18,652 nt of DNA from Prolixibacteraceae bacterium UBA5740 (lineage in GTDB: Bacteria; Bacteroidota; Bacteroidia; Bacteroidales; Prolixibacteraceae). The position numbers and the translations under genes are program-made. Of the stretch, positions 6,593-13,864 are shown one piece after another (positions within the stretch are counted from its first letter, which is position 1; each line of letters starts with the position of its first letter). The notes beneath the pieces were generated by a model that was not told where the DNA came from, searched no databases, and saw nothing but the letters and a program-made list of their open reading frames with translations. The stretch covers positions 1-18,652 of the forward strand of contig DIFU01000052.1 in NCBI GenBank assembly GCA_002419285.1. The letters run 5' to 3'.

Positions 6593-8409
6593 AAATGAAA
6601 AGACACCAGGATTTGCTGACAGAATCGATTGGTATTTTGCTCAACAAAAGAAACCAGCAGGGAGTTTGGGAAGGAAGACTATCGGACAGTGCCCTGGGGG
6701 TGGCTGTTTCAATTACAGCCTTTAATTTCAGTGATCCGGAGAAATACAGGAACCAGATTGCCATGGGGCTCAAATGGCTCTATCGGAACCGGAACCAGGA
6801 CGGCGGATTTGGCGATAGTCCTGAAAGCCCATCCAATGTAAGTACCAGTTTGCTCAGTTTTGCGGCAGTATCAGCCTGTTCCTGGGCCGACGAGATAACG
6901 GCTGAAAGGATGCTGCAAGGGATCAATGCTTACCTGAAATCATGTAACATAGATGCCTATTCAGAAGAAGTCATACACAGCATTTTAGACCATTACAAGG
7001 AAGATCTCACTTTCTCGGTGCCCATCCTGACCATGTGTGCCTTGTGTGGCATACCCGGCGATGAAGCCTTTGAAAAAATACCGCAACTTCCCTTTGAGCT
7101 CTCCCTGATGCCCCGATCGTTATACAGGATACTCAACCTGTCGGTGGTAAGCTACGCCATTCCTGCCCTGATTGCTGTTGGAATCGCAATCTTCAGGCAC
7201 AAAAAGCGCAAGAATCCACTGATGAAATGGATTCGCAAGGCCTCCATCTCTCCGGCATTGAAACTTCTCCAAAAGTTACAGCCTGAGAGCGGCGGGTATT
7301 TGGAAGCCATTCCACTTACCGCATTTGTCACACTTTGCCTGATTCGCTCGGGATTTGAAGACCATCCGGTCGTAACCAGGGGACTGCAATTTCTGGAGGA
7401 AACCCAGAGAAAGGATGGTGGCTGGCCAATTGATATCGACCTTTCAACCTGGGTGACCACACTTTCGGTGAAAGCGCTCACTTCTGGTCCTTCCATGTTG
7501 CTGAATCCGGACGAACGTGACAAAATCTCCCGACATTTGAGATCGATCCAGAACCTCAGGATTCATCCCTTTAATGGAACTTCGCCCGGCGGATGGGGAT
7601 GGACCGGTTTTCCGGGATCTGTCCCAGATGGAGATGATACCTCTGGAACCATTCTGGCCTTGCTGGCACTTCATCACGATCGCCCCGACCAAATACTTTC
7701 TGAAATTTCTGATGGATGCGATTGGCTGGTAAGACTGCAGAACAGGGACGGAGGATTTCCCACCTTCTCCAAAGGATGGGGTAAGTTACCTTTTGACCAG
7801 AGTTGCTGTGACATCACCGGCCATGCATTGCTTGCCCTGACTAAGACATATAAGGCAACCACGGAAGGTGGCAGAAATATTAAAAGATGGAAGAATTCGA
7901 TTGAAAAAGCCACACGGTTTCTTGAACTAAAGCAGGGATCACGGGGAGAACTCTTGCCTTTATGGTTTGGGAACCAACACACAACCCAACATCACAACCC
8001 GGTTTACGGGACAGCCAGGGTTGTTTCTTACCTGAATGGTGCCATGCAATCGGGGTACACAGATAATAGGCTGAAAGGCAGGTGGAATAACATCATTCTG
8101 AAGGGTTGCCAATTTCTGAAATCAGTGCAGAATGCCGATGGCAGCTGGGGAGGTGACTTCGACATACCAGGAACAATCGAGGAAACCGCTTTGGCAATCA
8201 ATGCACTTAGTCCTCACTCTTATTCTGCTGAATGCGACAGGGCTGTCCAATGGTTCGAGTCTAAACATGACCTGCTTGAATTCACTCCGGCACCGATAGG
8301 TTTATACTTTGCTTCTCTCTGGTATTCAGAAGAACTCTACCCTATTACTGCTTTTATTGAAGCTATGAATTTAATTAGCAGGACCACTCGACAGAAAACA
8401 AGTGATTAA
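6589..8409 (+). CDS. Class II terpene cyclase (squalene-hopene-cyclase-like)
   Basis: A 606-residue protein close to the usual 630-720 of squalene-hopene cyclases. QW-type repeats occur at NQDGGFG (69-75), RKDGGWP (274-280), NRDGGF (385-390) and NADGSWGG (515-522). The protonating motif DxDDT is present as DGDDT at 347-351, about where SHC has its catalytic Asp motif. CCDITGHALLAL and the segment around LWFGNQ...YGTARVV match conserved SHC stretches. A hydrophobic stretch, SYAIPALIAVGIAIF (about 187-201), could dip into the membrane as in SHC. Family knowledge says such enzymes cyclise a polyene by protonation. The substrate here is unknown: no squalene synthase gene is in the window, and the polyprenyl synthase next door suggests a polyprenyl diphosphate or derivative. 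The start used is the ATG inside the ATGA overlap; the ATG at 6595 is an alternative. Confidence 0.85.
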   Translation: MKMKRHQDLLTESIGILLNKRNQQGVWEGRLSDSALGVAVSITAFNFSDPEKYRNQIAMGLKWLYRNRNQDGGFGDSPESPSNVSTSLLSFAAVSACSWADEITAERMLQGINAYLKSCNIDAYSEEVIHSILDHYKEDLTFSVPILTMCALCGIPGDEAFEKIPQLPFELSLMPRSLYRILNLSVVSYAIPALIAVGIAIFRHKKRKNPLMKWIRKASISPALKLLQKLQPESGGYLEAIPLTAFVTLCLIRSGFEDHPVVTRGLQFLEETQRKDGGWPIDIDLSTWVTTLSVKALTSGPSMLLNPDERDKISRHLRSIQNLRIHPFNGTSPGGWGWTGFPGSVPDGDDTSGTILALLALHHDRPDQILSEISDGCDWLVRLQNRDGGFPTFSKGWGKLPFDQSCCDITGHALLALTKTYKATTEGGRNIKRWKNSIEKATRFLELKQGSRGELLPLWFGNQHTTQHHNPVYGTARVVSYLNGAMQSGYTDNRLKGRWNNIILKGCQFLKSVQNADGSWGGDFDIPGTIEETALAINALSPHSYSAECDRAVQWFESKHDLLEFTPAPIGLYFASLWYSEELYPITAFIEAMNLISRTTRQKTSD

Positions 8410-8439
8410 TTGGCATTGTGCAAGTTCTCCGGAAAGGCA

Positions 8440-8871
8440 TTAACCTGTTATCACTCCTTTTTTCAAAATAATATTACCATACTTCGTAGTCTCACCCGTC
8501 ATCACAACAGCGAATGCAGAACGGGTTCTATCATAAAACGCAAACCGTTCGACACGTTCAACTGAATGGATCGACGGATGGGTAATCTGTATGCTTTTAA
8601 GATAAGTCTCTTCGACGGCTGGATCCAGTTGGTCACCCGGCACAGCATCCATCATTGCAACCGGATGGGGTACATAACTGTCGAGTTCAAATAGGGGAAG
8701 TATGGCTTCCAATAATGATGAAATTTTCAGTCCATCAGCCCTGATAACCCTCGAATTGAAAGTTTCACCCGGAAAGTGGGCATCTGCAAGTACAATCTCA
8801 TCACCATGTCCCATTCGTGCCAGTACCTCCAGCAAAGCGGGACTGATGATGGGTGATATTCCTTTGAGCAT
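8440..8871 (-). CDS. fucU: L-fucose mutarotase (RbsD/FucU family)
   Basis: A 143-residue cytoplasmic protein that interconverts alpha and beta anomers of a sugar, L-fucose in the FucU subfamily. It follows E. coli FucU closely along its whole length: an ISPxISPxLL-type opening, HGDEIVLADAHFP with the anomerisation His, VIRADGL, a PLFELDSYVPHP stretch, FAFYDRT, and the closing KYGNIILKKGV. This pattern favours FucU over RbsD. No other fucose genes (isomerase, kinase, aldolase, permease) are next to it in the window. It converges on the terpenoid operon with only 30 bases between the stop codons and no clear terminator. Substrate specificity is inferred from family similarity. Confidence 0.92.
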   Translation of the reverse strand: MLKGISPIISPALLEVLARMGHGDEIVLADAHFPGETFNSRVIRADGLKISSLLEAILPLFELDSYVPHPVAMMDAVPGDQLDPAVEETYLKSIQITHPSIHSVERVERFAFYDRTRSAFAVVMTGETTKYGNIILKKGVITG

Positions 8872-9022
8872 TTGTTGTTGGATTAAGATGATTATTTTTT
8901 CAATGGATAAAGATATTTCAAATTTTGGCCAGGGATCATCAGATGATGTTTTTTGAAGACCATGTTAATGGATTTTTCCCTATTTTACATGCCTTAAATT
9001 AACACTGTATTTGAAATAACTT

Positions 9023-9235
9023 ATGGACCACAAGAAACAGGAAGAATGGCATAAACTTCGCGAAATTATTGATCACGCCATCGAAGACCATACAATTTCA
9101 CGCGAGGATTACGACAGGATCATTAATGCAGCCACTGCGGATGGTGTCATTGATGCTTATGAACAATCATTGCTGGCCGAACTGCATGACATGATTAATG
9201 ATGGTTCGATTAAATTCAGACCGAGGCAAAAATGA
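9023..9235 (+). CDS. Small conserved-looking protein of unknown function
   Basis: A 70-residue acidic, mainly helical protein with no signal peptide, membrane segment or cysteine. The repeated pattern of ISREDYDRIINAATADG and VIDAYEQSLLAELHDMI suggests two helical hairpins, loosely like EF-hand or TerB-type folds, but no calcium loop is clear. It is divergent from fucU, and a T-rich hairpin follows immediately, which supports a real single-gene transcript. A near-consensus TGTATTTG at 9006-9013 may be its -7 box, giving a very short leader. I do not recognise a named family. Confidence 0.65.
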   Translation: MDHKKQEEWHKLREIIDHAIEDHTISREDYDRIINAATADGVIDAYEQSLLAELHDMINDGSIKFRPRQK

Positions 9236-9239
9236 CTAT

Positions 9240-9266
9240 CTGATAATTAGCTATCAGCTTTTTTTA
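9240..9266 (+). terminator. Hairpin with T-tract after the 70-residue ORF
   Basis: CTGATA (9240-9245) and TATCAG (9252-9257) form a 6-bp stem with a 6-base loop, followed at once by C and seven T. It begins 5 bases after the TGA stop at 9233-9235. The form is that of an intrinsic terminator, though the stem is A/T-rich. Confidence 0.5.
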
Positions 9267-9354
9267 TCATTTTAACGATTTTCTAATCGGGTGTATTGAA
9301 ATGTCCCGGCTATACTCCTTTTACGGCTGAACTTCTTCCTTTAGCCATCAATTA

Positions 9355-10206
9355 CTACTTACTGTATACCCGCACATAATCAATCAGGTATTTCTGCGGA
9401 AATATGTTATTGTCGATACCCTGCTGACCTCCCCAGGCGCCACCGATGGCAAGATTGATGATCAGGTAATGAGGCTGGTTAAATGGCCAGGTATCATTTC
9501 CAGTTCCTTCATTTTTGTACGTGAAGTATAGCCGTTCATCGATATAAAAGTCCAATCGGTCTTTGAACCACTCCAACGCGTAAATGTGAAAGTTTTCATA
9601 TGGTTTTTCTACCGTAATCTTTCGACCCTTACCGGTCCCTAATACATGGTTATAGGCTTTAGTATGGATGTTGGCATGGATTGCATCAGGATCGTATCCG
9701 ACGTTCTCCATGATGTCGATTTCACCGCAGTCAGGCCATTTACCCCCAGTGCGGATACTGTTGCCCAACATCCAAATGGCGGGCCAGGTTCCAATTCCGG
9801 TAGGTAGTTTTGCCCTTACTTCCACCCTTCCCAAAACAATGCTCTTCTTTCCGTAGGTATGAAGACTGGCCGAGGTAATTTCGTGGCCTTCATGATTGTC
9901 ACGTCTGGCTTCTATCACTAGGTGACCATTCTCAACCCTTGCATTTTCCAGCCTCTTTTTGGTATAATACTGCTTCTCATTATTCCTGATGTATCCTTCC
10001 TCGTAATCCCAGAAAGCTTCGTTGGGATGGCCCGACCCGTCAAATTCATCCTGCCATACCAGCTGCCAGCCCTCCTGCTTGGGCTCATCAGGTTCAACTA
10101 CCTCACTGACCTCTGATTGGCATGCTGCCAGCAGTCCGGGTGCCAGAATAAACAACGTAATGGCAGTTAGCAATTCTTTCTTCATCATATCTTTTATGGT
10201 TTTCAT
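9355..10206 (-). CDS. GH16 beta-glucanase-type lipoprotein
   Basis: The protein has 283 residues. A lipoprotein signal (hydrophobic 12-27, lipobox LLAAC, Cys29) places it in the envelope, possibly at the surface. A glycoside hydrolase family 16 domain covers about 46-283. WQDEFDG opens it, GRVEVRAKLP and GTWPAIWMLG form the cleft, and GEIDIMENVG holds the signature ExDxxE with nucleophile Glu162 and acid/base Glu167. LYFTY, GGAWGG and the closing DYVRVYSK complete the beta-jelly-roll. GH16 enzymes of this form usually hydrolyse beta-1,3- or mixed-linkage glucans such as laminarin. No SusC/SusD genes or other glycosidases are nearby, so it is not part of a visible polysaccharide locus. ATGs at 10188 and 10185 are alternative starts that would give a shorter, more typical signal peptide. 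Confidence 0.93.
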   Translation of the reverse strand: MKTIKDMMKKELLTAITLFILAPGLLAACQSEVSEVVEPDEPKQEGWQLVWQDEFDGSGHPNEAFWDYEEGYIRNNEKQYYTKKRLENARVENGHLVIEARRDNHEGHEITSASLHTYGKKSIVLGRVEVRAKLPTGIGTWPAIWMLGNSIRTGGKWPDCGEIDIMENVGYDPDAIHANIHTKAYNHVLGTGKGRKITVEKPYENFHIYALEWFKDRLDFYIDERLYFTYKNEGTGNDTWPFNQPHYLIINLAIGGAWGGQQGIDNNIFPQKYLIDYVRVYSK

Positions 10207-10527
10207 TATTTCTATTTTTTGTATAAATGATCGACTGTAATCGATTATCTCACAGGCATAAATTCTTGTCGGTGTAAATCCATTCCGCGCAAAACGAACC
10301 TGAACCGGTAATCATAATCCTTAATAAATTGTTTCGAAGATGGCAATTTTTTATCAAAATAGGCTGAAAATATCAAACTTTCCTTTATCCTTCCGGGAGT
10401 TATCGCATGATAAGCAGAAATAAACAGATGACAAAATCAGCTTCCAGACAAATTCAGTGGGGTAATTTTCAAATACAAAAAAGAATTCGGAAGCAACCCT
10501 GAACAAACTGATCCTGTTTGTTGTATA
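10207..10527. other. 321-base divergent intergenic region (GH16 / msrB)
   Basis: This A/T-rich region separates the minus-strand GH16 gene from plus-strand msrB. No supported ORF or RNA gene was found. It holds a 7-bp inverted repeat near msrB (10502-10522, listed separately) and a 5-bp one (ATCGA/TCGAT) about 30 bases from the GH16 start. No exact TAnnTTTG box was found on either strand, so promoters are assumed but not placed. Confidence 0.5.
10502..10522. promoter_or_regulatory. Inverted repeat upstream of msrB
   Basis: AACAAAC (10502-10508) and GTTTGTT (10516-10522) are perfect 7-bp arms separated by TGATCCT. The repeat ends 5 bases before the first msrB ATG (10528). It could be an operator or a leader hairpin covering the ribosome-binding region. 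No regulator can be assigned. Confidence 0.35.
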
Positions 10528-10971
10528 ATGGGTATGAAAACAATGGTTACCATCATCATCTTAATATTTTGGGGCATGACAACAGATGCACAGGAGAAGT
10601 CGCAGACTTACAAGAAACTGAATGAATTTGAAAGGTATGTTATTATCGAAAAAGGCACAGAAAGGCCTTTTACCGGGACCTACAACAAACACAAAGAAAA
10701 AGGCACCTATGCCTGTAAGCAGTGTGGTGCCCATTTGTATAAATCGACTGATAAGTTTGATTCAGACTGTGGTTGGCCTTCCTTCGACGATGAAATCAAG
10801 GGCGCAGTGCTCAGGGTACCCGACAAAGATGGTCGCAGGACAGAAATCATCTGTACCAATTGCAAAGGACATCTTGGTCACGTGTTTCAGGGGGAAGGAT
10901 ATACTTCCAAAAACACCCGGCATTGCGTAAATTCAGTTTCTCTGGAATTTATCCCGGAGACAAAGAAATAG
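10528..10971 (+). CDS. msrB: Peptide-methionine (R)-S-oxide reductase, exported
   Basis: A 147-residue MsrB. It repairs oxidised proteins by reducing the R-form of methionine sulfoxide. An N-terminal hydrophobic segment (about 5-17) ending before TDAQ looks like a signal peptide, which implies action in the periplasm. The structural zinc site is complete, with CKQC (Cys63, Cys66) and CTNC (Cys109, Cys112). CGWPSF supplies the resolving Cys81, and RHCVNSVSLEF supplies catalytic Cys133. No MsrA domain is fused or adjacent. The ATG at 10534 would give a signal peptide two residues shorter and is equally possible. Its stop lies 7 bases from the stop of the converging lipoprotein gene. Confidence 0.95.
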   Translation: MGMKTMVTIIILIFWGMTTDAQEKSQTYKKLNEFERYVIIEKGTERPFTGTYNKHKEKGTYACKQCGAHLYKSTDKFDSDCGWPSFDDEIKGAVLRVPDKDGRRTEIICTNCKGHLGHVFQGEGYTSKNTRHCVNSVSLEFIPETKK

Positions 10972-10978
10972 ATCCCTT

Positions 10979-11557
10979 CTAAACCCCTTCTCCTTCCGGA
11001 GCGGTTTCTGCCTCTTCGACAACCGTATATTTCAGTCCTTCGATGAAATAAACAGGGACATAACCTTCTTCTGAATTCTCGATCTGCGTTTTCAGCTCTT
11101 CGGTCTGTTCCTTCTTGAGTGCTTCTGCTTCGGCCTCAGGAACTACCTGTCCCGAACCATGGTATCCCAGGGCATGGTGTTCGTCGTGAGAATCGGTACT
11201 ATCAAGGTTTGCGACATACTCCTCAGTAATCGGAACCAGTCTCAAAACACCGGTTACCTGTAAATTGTCGCCAACATGTTCCTGACTGAAAGCACCGATC
11301 TCTTCTCCAGCCTCGATCCGTATCATGGTCTCATCACTGGCTCCAATCAGGAAACAGCGTTGTCCGCCATGCTGACAAACATGCGATACGGTACCGGTGA
11401 CAGTTACTTCCGCATCCACCAGTTCAGATGCATTCTCCAGGATTTCTTCCACAGACATGACAACCTGTGTTTCCTGGGGGGTGTTTGATGCATTTTGTCT
11501 TGCTCCGCAGGCCACCATCAATGCACTGGCAGCTAACATTACAAATAATTTTCTCAT
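10979..11557 (-). CDS. OB-fold-like lipoprotein with Cys/His motifs
   Basis: A 192-residue lipoprotein (lipobox MVAC, lipidated Cys17). Residues about 33-115 have the pattern of an OB-fold: DAEVTVTGTVSHVC, then MIRIEAG, then LQVTGVLRLV, similar to tRNA_anti-like or DUF4920-type envelope proteins. The segment HVCQHGGQRC and a later HDEHHALGYHG are rich in possible metal ligands. The C-terminal part (about 140-192) is acidic and probably helical, ending EAETAPEGEGV. It follows the PepSY-type membrane gene by 21 bases on the same strand, so the two probably form an operon. The function is not known; metal or cofactor handling in the periplasm is only a guess. Confidence 0.7.
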   Translation of the reverse strand: MRKLFVMLAASALMVACGARQNASNTPQETQVVMSVEEILENASELVDAEVTVTGTVSHVCQHGGQRCFLIGASDETMIRIEAGEEIGAFSQEHVGDNLQVTGVLRLVPITEEYVANLDSTDSHDEHHALGYHGSGQVVPEAEAEALKKEQTEELKTQIENSEEGYVPVYFIEGLKYTVVEEAETAPEGEGV

Positions 11558-11578
11558 ATTCAGAATATTTAGTTTAAG

Positions 11579-12130
11579 TTACATCAGAAAAATCATATAA
11601 ACAATAGGCACTATTAGGCCGCCCAGGATAAACCAAATACCTCTTTTCATCAGGCCGTTCTTCCCTTTGAGAATAAAAATGCCTGAAATGGTTACAAACA
11701 GCAAAACGGCCGCAAATGCATCGCTGATCCATTTCCATGATTTATGGGTTGAAATACGGTGCAGGTTATTCATTTCAAAAACCACCGCACGTTTCCTGAG
11801 TATCTGCATCTCTCCTATGCCGGTCTCCGGATCAAGAACCACTTCCCCATTGTGAATAAATGCCTTCAGATATCCCTGACTTGTCATAAAGGATCTCTTA
11901 TACAAAATGTTATCATCAATAGATTCAATGATCGGTTTAAGATCCTTTTCCTGAAAGGGAGGTCCTGGAGGCAAATCAACTTGCACTTGCTGTGTAATGA
12001 CATGGAAATCGGAATTGAGATCGTATTTATGATTCAGGAAAATTCCGGAAACAGCATAAATGACTGTTACTCCGACAATAAAATAGCCGGCATCGCGGTG
12101 AAGGATCCTGAGCCACTTCCGTAGTTGCAT
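11579..12130 (-). CDS. PepSY-associated transmembrane protein
   Basis: The protein has 183 residues. Three hydrophobic segments, at about 14-31, 135-154 and 164-183, flank a soluble loop of about 100 residues. The start LRKWLRILHRDAGYFIVG is typical of PepSY-associated TM proteins, which often sit near iron and other metal uptake or reductase genes. The loop region, with GYLKAFIHNGEVVLDPETG, fits a PepSY-like beta-hairpin, and NNLHRISTHKSW precedes the second helix. The histidines flanking the helices could bind heme, as proposed for related proteins, but that is inference. An exact TATATTTG -7 box lies 18-25 bases upstream. The downstream gene is the OB-fold-like lipoprotein. Confidence 0.8.
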   Translation of the reverse strand: MQLRKWLRILHRDAGYFIVGVTVIYAVSGIFLNHKYDLNSDFHVITQQVQVDLPPGPPFQEKDLKPIIESIDDNILYKRSFMTSQGYLKAFIHNGEVVLDPETGIGEMQILRKRAVVFEMNNLHRISTHKSWKWISDAFAAVLLFVTISGIFILKGKNGLMKRGIWFILGGLIVPIVYMIFLM

Positions 12131-12147
12131 AGTTTTGGTTTTGGGAA

Positions 12148-12155
12148 CAAATATA
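12148..12155 (-). promoter_or_regulatory. Putative Bacteroidota -7 element for the PepSY/OB-fold operon
   Basis: On the minus strand these bases read TATATTTG, an exact match to TAnnTTTG, and lie 17 bases upstream of the ATG at 12130. No good TTTG sits 19-21 bases further upstream, so this is a half-supported promoter. Confidence 0.4.
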
Positions 12156-12244
12156 CTTTTTCAAATCATTTGTATGAATATTCAATGTGTTATCAGCATG
12201 TTAAAAAAGTCAGTTTAATTCAATGAAAATTAGGCTGGTGCCAG

Positions 12245-12280
12245 AAAAAAAAGCAGAATCGAGTTTCCGAATCTGCTTTT
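12245..12280 (-). terminator. Hairpin terminator after the aroC-DUF134 operon
   Basis: AGCAGAATCG (12252-12261) pairs with CGAATCTGCT (12268-12277) with one mismatch, extended by flanking A/T pairs. Read on the minus strand the hairpin runs into eight T. It lies about 20 bases after the DUF134 stop codon. The plus-strand side also ends in TTTT, so it could work in both directions. Confidence 0.65.
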
Positions 12281-12300
12281 CATTAAAGGTTTAGTTTACG

Positions 12301-12717
12301 TCAACCATTTTTAAAATATTCATTCAGGGAAGTGACATCGGTTGACTCACAAACGGGACAATAGGGATCACTCTTTTCGTAGAAGTTAAAATTTGCCCTG
12401 CATTTATTGCATTTAAACCAATTCTGGTCAAATACAATATGGCCGCCCCTGATGATGATATCGCGGCCTTCTACAAATGCGCTGGCAACTTTTTGCCTTG
12501 CTACCTCATAAATCCTGGTCAGAGTAGGACGGGAAACATTCATGATTACGGCTGCTTCTTCCTGGTTCATTTTCTGGTGGTCCAGTAGCCTGATAGCTTC
12601 ATACTCCTCAAGAAGAAGATTGATTTCGTTGGATTTTCGGCCACGAACACCGTAGACAGACATTCCTTTGATCACTGGGGGCATCAGCATTCTTCGTTCT
12701 CTTTTTCTTCTAGGCAT
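12301..12717 (-). CDS. DUF134 DNA-binding protein with C-terminal zinc ribbon
   Basis: A 138-residue protein. Residues about 1-95 match DUF134: a basic start MPRRKRERRM, the EYEAIRLLDHQ segment, and a helix-turn-helix with NQEEAAVIMNVSRPTLTRIY (51-70). The C-terminal part has two CxxC pairs (Cys103/106 and Cys120/123) that look like a zinc ribbon. DUF134 proteins are predicted transcription regulators, often near NifX/NafY-type iron-molybdenum cofactor proteins, none of which is seen here. The gene starts 2 bases after the aroC stop, so it is probably co-transcribed with it, and a hairpin terminator follows. Its targets are unknown. Confidence 0.87.
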   Translation of the reverse strand: MPRRKRERRMLMPPVIKGMSVYGVRGRKSNEINLLLEEYEAIRLLDHQKMNQEEAAVIMNVSRPTLTRIYEVARQKVASAFVEGRDIIIRGGHIVFDQNWFKCNKCRANFNFYEKSDPYCPVCESTDVTSLNEYFKNG

Positions 12718-12719
12718 TT

Positions 12720-13793
12720 TTAAATAGTATATAATTGTTGTAATAAATAATGATCTGCCAGTACCAAAGCTGCCATTGCCTCAACAATGGGGACAGCGCG
12801 GGGAAGAACACACGGATCATGTCTGCCTTTAGGATGAATGGTGACTGCATTCCCGTCTGCATCGATGGTCTGTTGTTCCTTCAGGAGTGTCGCGATTGGC
12901 TTGAATGCCACCCGGAAATAGATATCTTCACCATTGGAAATTCCACCCTGGATTCCTCCCGAATGATTGGTTTTGGTTCGTACTCCCGCGTTATCTTTTA
13001 CAAATATATCATTATGTTGCGATCCGCTGATTCGGGTTCCTGAAAAACCTGAGCCATATTCAAAGCCTTTGACAGCGTTAATGCCCAGCATCGCGAATCC
13101 TAAATCTGCGTGAAGTTTATTGAATACAGGCTCTCCCCAGCCTGAGGGAACACCTGTAAGGACTCCGGTAATCACGCCACCCACACTGTCGTGGTTTCTT
13201 CCGGCTTCCTCGATCCTGTCAATCATTTTCTGTGCAGTATCAGGATCGGGACATCTTACGATATTCGAATCAATCGATGTTAGATCAAGTGTCTGGTATG
13301 GTTTATCAAGTTCGATTTCTCCCACTTGTGATACGAATGCTTTTATATCGATTCCCTTTTTTCTTAAAACCAGCCTGGCAATGGCACCGGCCACTACCCT
13401 TGCAATGGTTTCCCTTGCCGACGAGCGTCCACCGCCCCGGTGATCGCGTGTGCCATATTTCTGCATATAGGTGTAATCGGCATGCGATGGCCTGTAAATA
13501 TTTTTCAGGTTGTCGTAATCGTTGGAATGCTGGTCCTTATTCCAAACGATAAAGCCGATGGGGGTTCCCTGGGTTCTTCCTTCAAATATCCCTGAAAGAA
13601 ATTCCACCTGATCAGGCTCCATACGTTGGGTAGTAATTTTCGACTGTCCTGGCCGGCGTCTTGAAAGTTCATCCTGAATAAAGTCCAAATCGATCTCAAT
13701 ACCGGGAGGGCAGCCGTCGATCACTCCGCCAATTCCCCGGCCATGAGATTCACCGAATGATGTAAGCCTGAATACGTGTCCGAATGTGTTCAT
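12720..13793 (-). CDS. aroC: Chorismate synthase
   Basis: A 357-residue cytoplasmic enzyme, normal length for the family. It makes chorismate from 5-enolpyruvylshikimate-3-phosphate with reduced FMN, the last step of the shikimate pathway to aromatic amino acids. Signatures are GESHG with His17 near the start, RRPGQSKITTQR (about 46-57), and RDHRGGGRSSARET (about 115-128), which contains the conserved His and Arg residues of the active site. SGTRISGSQHND and HSGGIQGGISNG are also family motifs. It lies between slyD and the DUF134 gene. A terminator hairpin separates it from slyD, so it needs its own promoter or read-through. No other shikimate genes are close. Confidence 0.97.
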   Translation of the reverse strand: MNTFGHVFRLTSFGESHGRGIGGVIDGCPPGIEIDLDFIQDELSRRRPGQSKITTQRMEPDQVEFLSGIFEGRTQGTPIGFIVWNKDQHSNDYDNLKNIYRPSHADYTYMQKYGTRDHRGGGRSSARETIARVVAGAIARLVLRKKGIDIKAFVSQVGEIELDKPYQTLDLTSIDSNIVRCPDPDTAQKMIDRIEEAGRNHDSVGGVITGVLTGVPSGWGEPVFNKLHADLGFAMLGINAVKGFEYGSGFSGTRISGSQHNDIFVKDNAGVRTKTNHSGGIQGGISNGEDIYFRVAFKPIATLLKEQQTIDADGNAVTIHPKGRHDPCVLPRAVPIVEAMAALVLADHYLLQQLYTI

Positions 13794-13797
13794 CTAT

Positions 13798-13829
13798 AAA
13801 AAATAAAACCCCGTTTAAGAAACGAGGTT
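13798..13829 (-). terminator. Terminator between slyD and aroC
   Basis: On the minus strand AACCTCGTTT and AAACGGGGTT form a 10-bp stem (one G-T pair) with a 3-base loop, followed by TTATTTTTT. On the plus strand the arms are 13807-13816 and 13820-13829. It lies between the slyD stop and the aroC start, so it should end the slyD transcript. It is the clearest intrinsic terminator in the window. Confidence 0.75.
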
Positions 13830-13864
13830 AAAGATAATTATTTTGTTTACAAATAAAACCAATG

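Noticed and set aside
7152..7523. Minus-strand 123-residue ORF inside the cyclase gene
   Set aside because: It lies wholly opposite the well-supported cyclase frame and has no motif or start context of its own.
13120..13443. Plus-strand ORFs opposite aroC
   Set aside because: Antisense shadows of chorismate synthase, with low-complexity translations and no domain.
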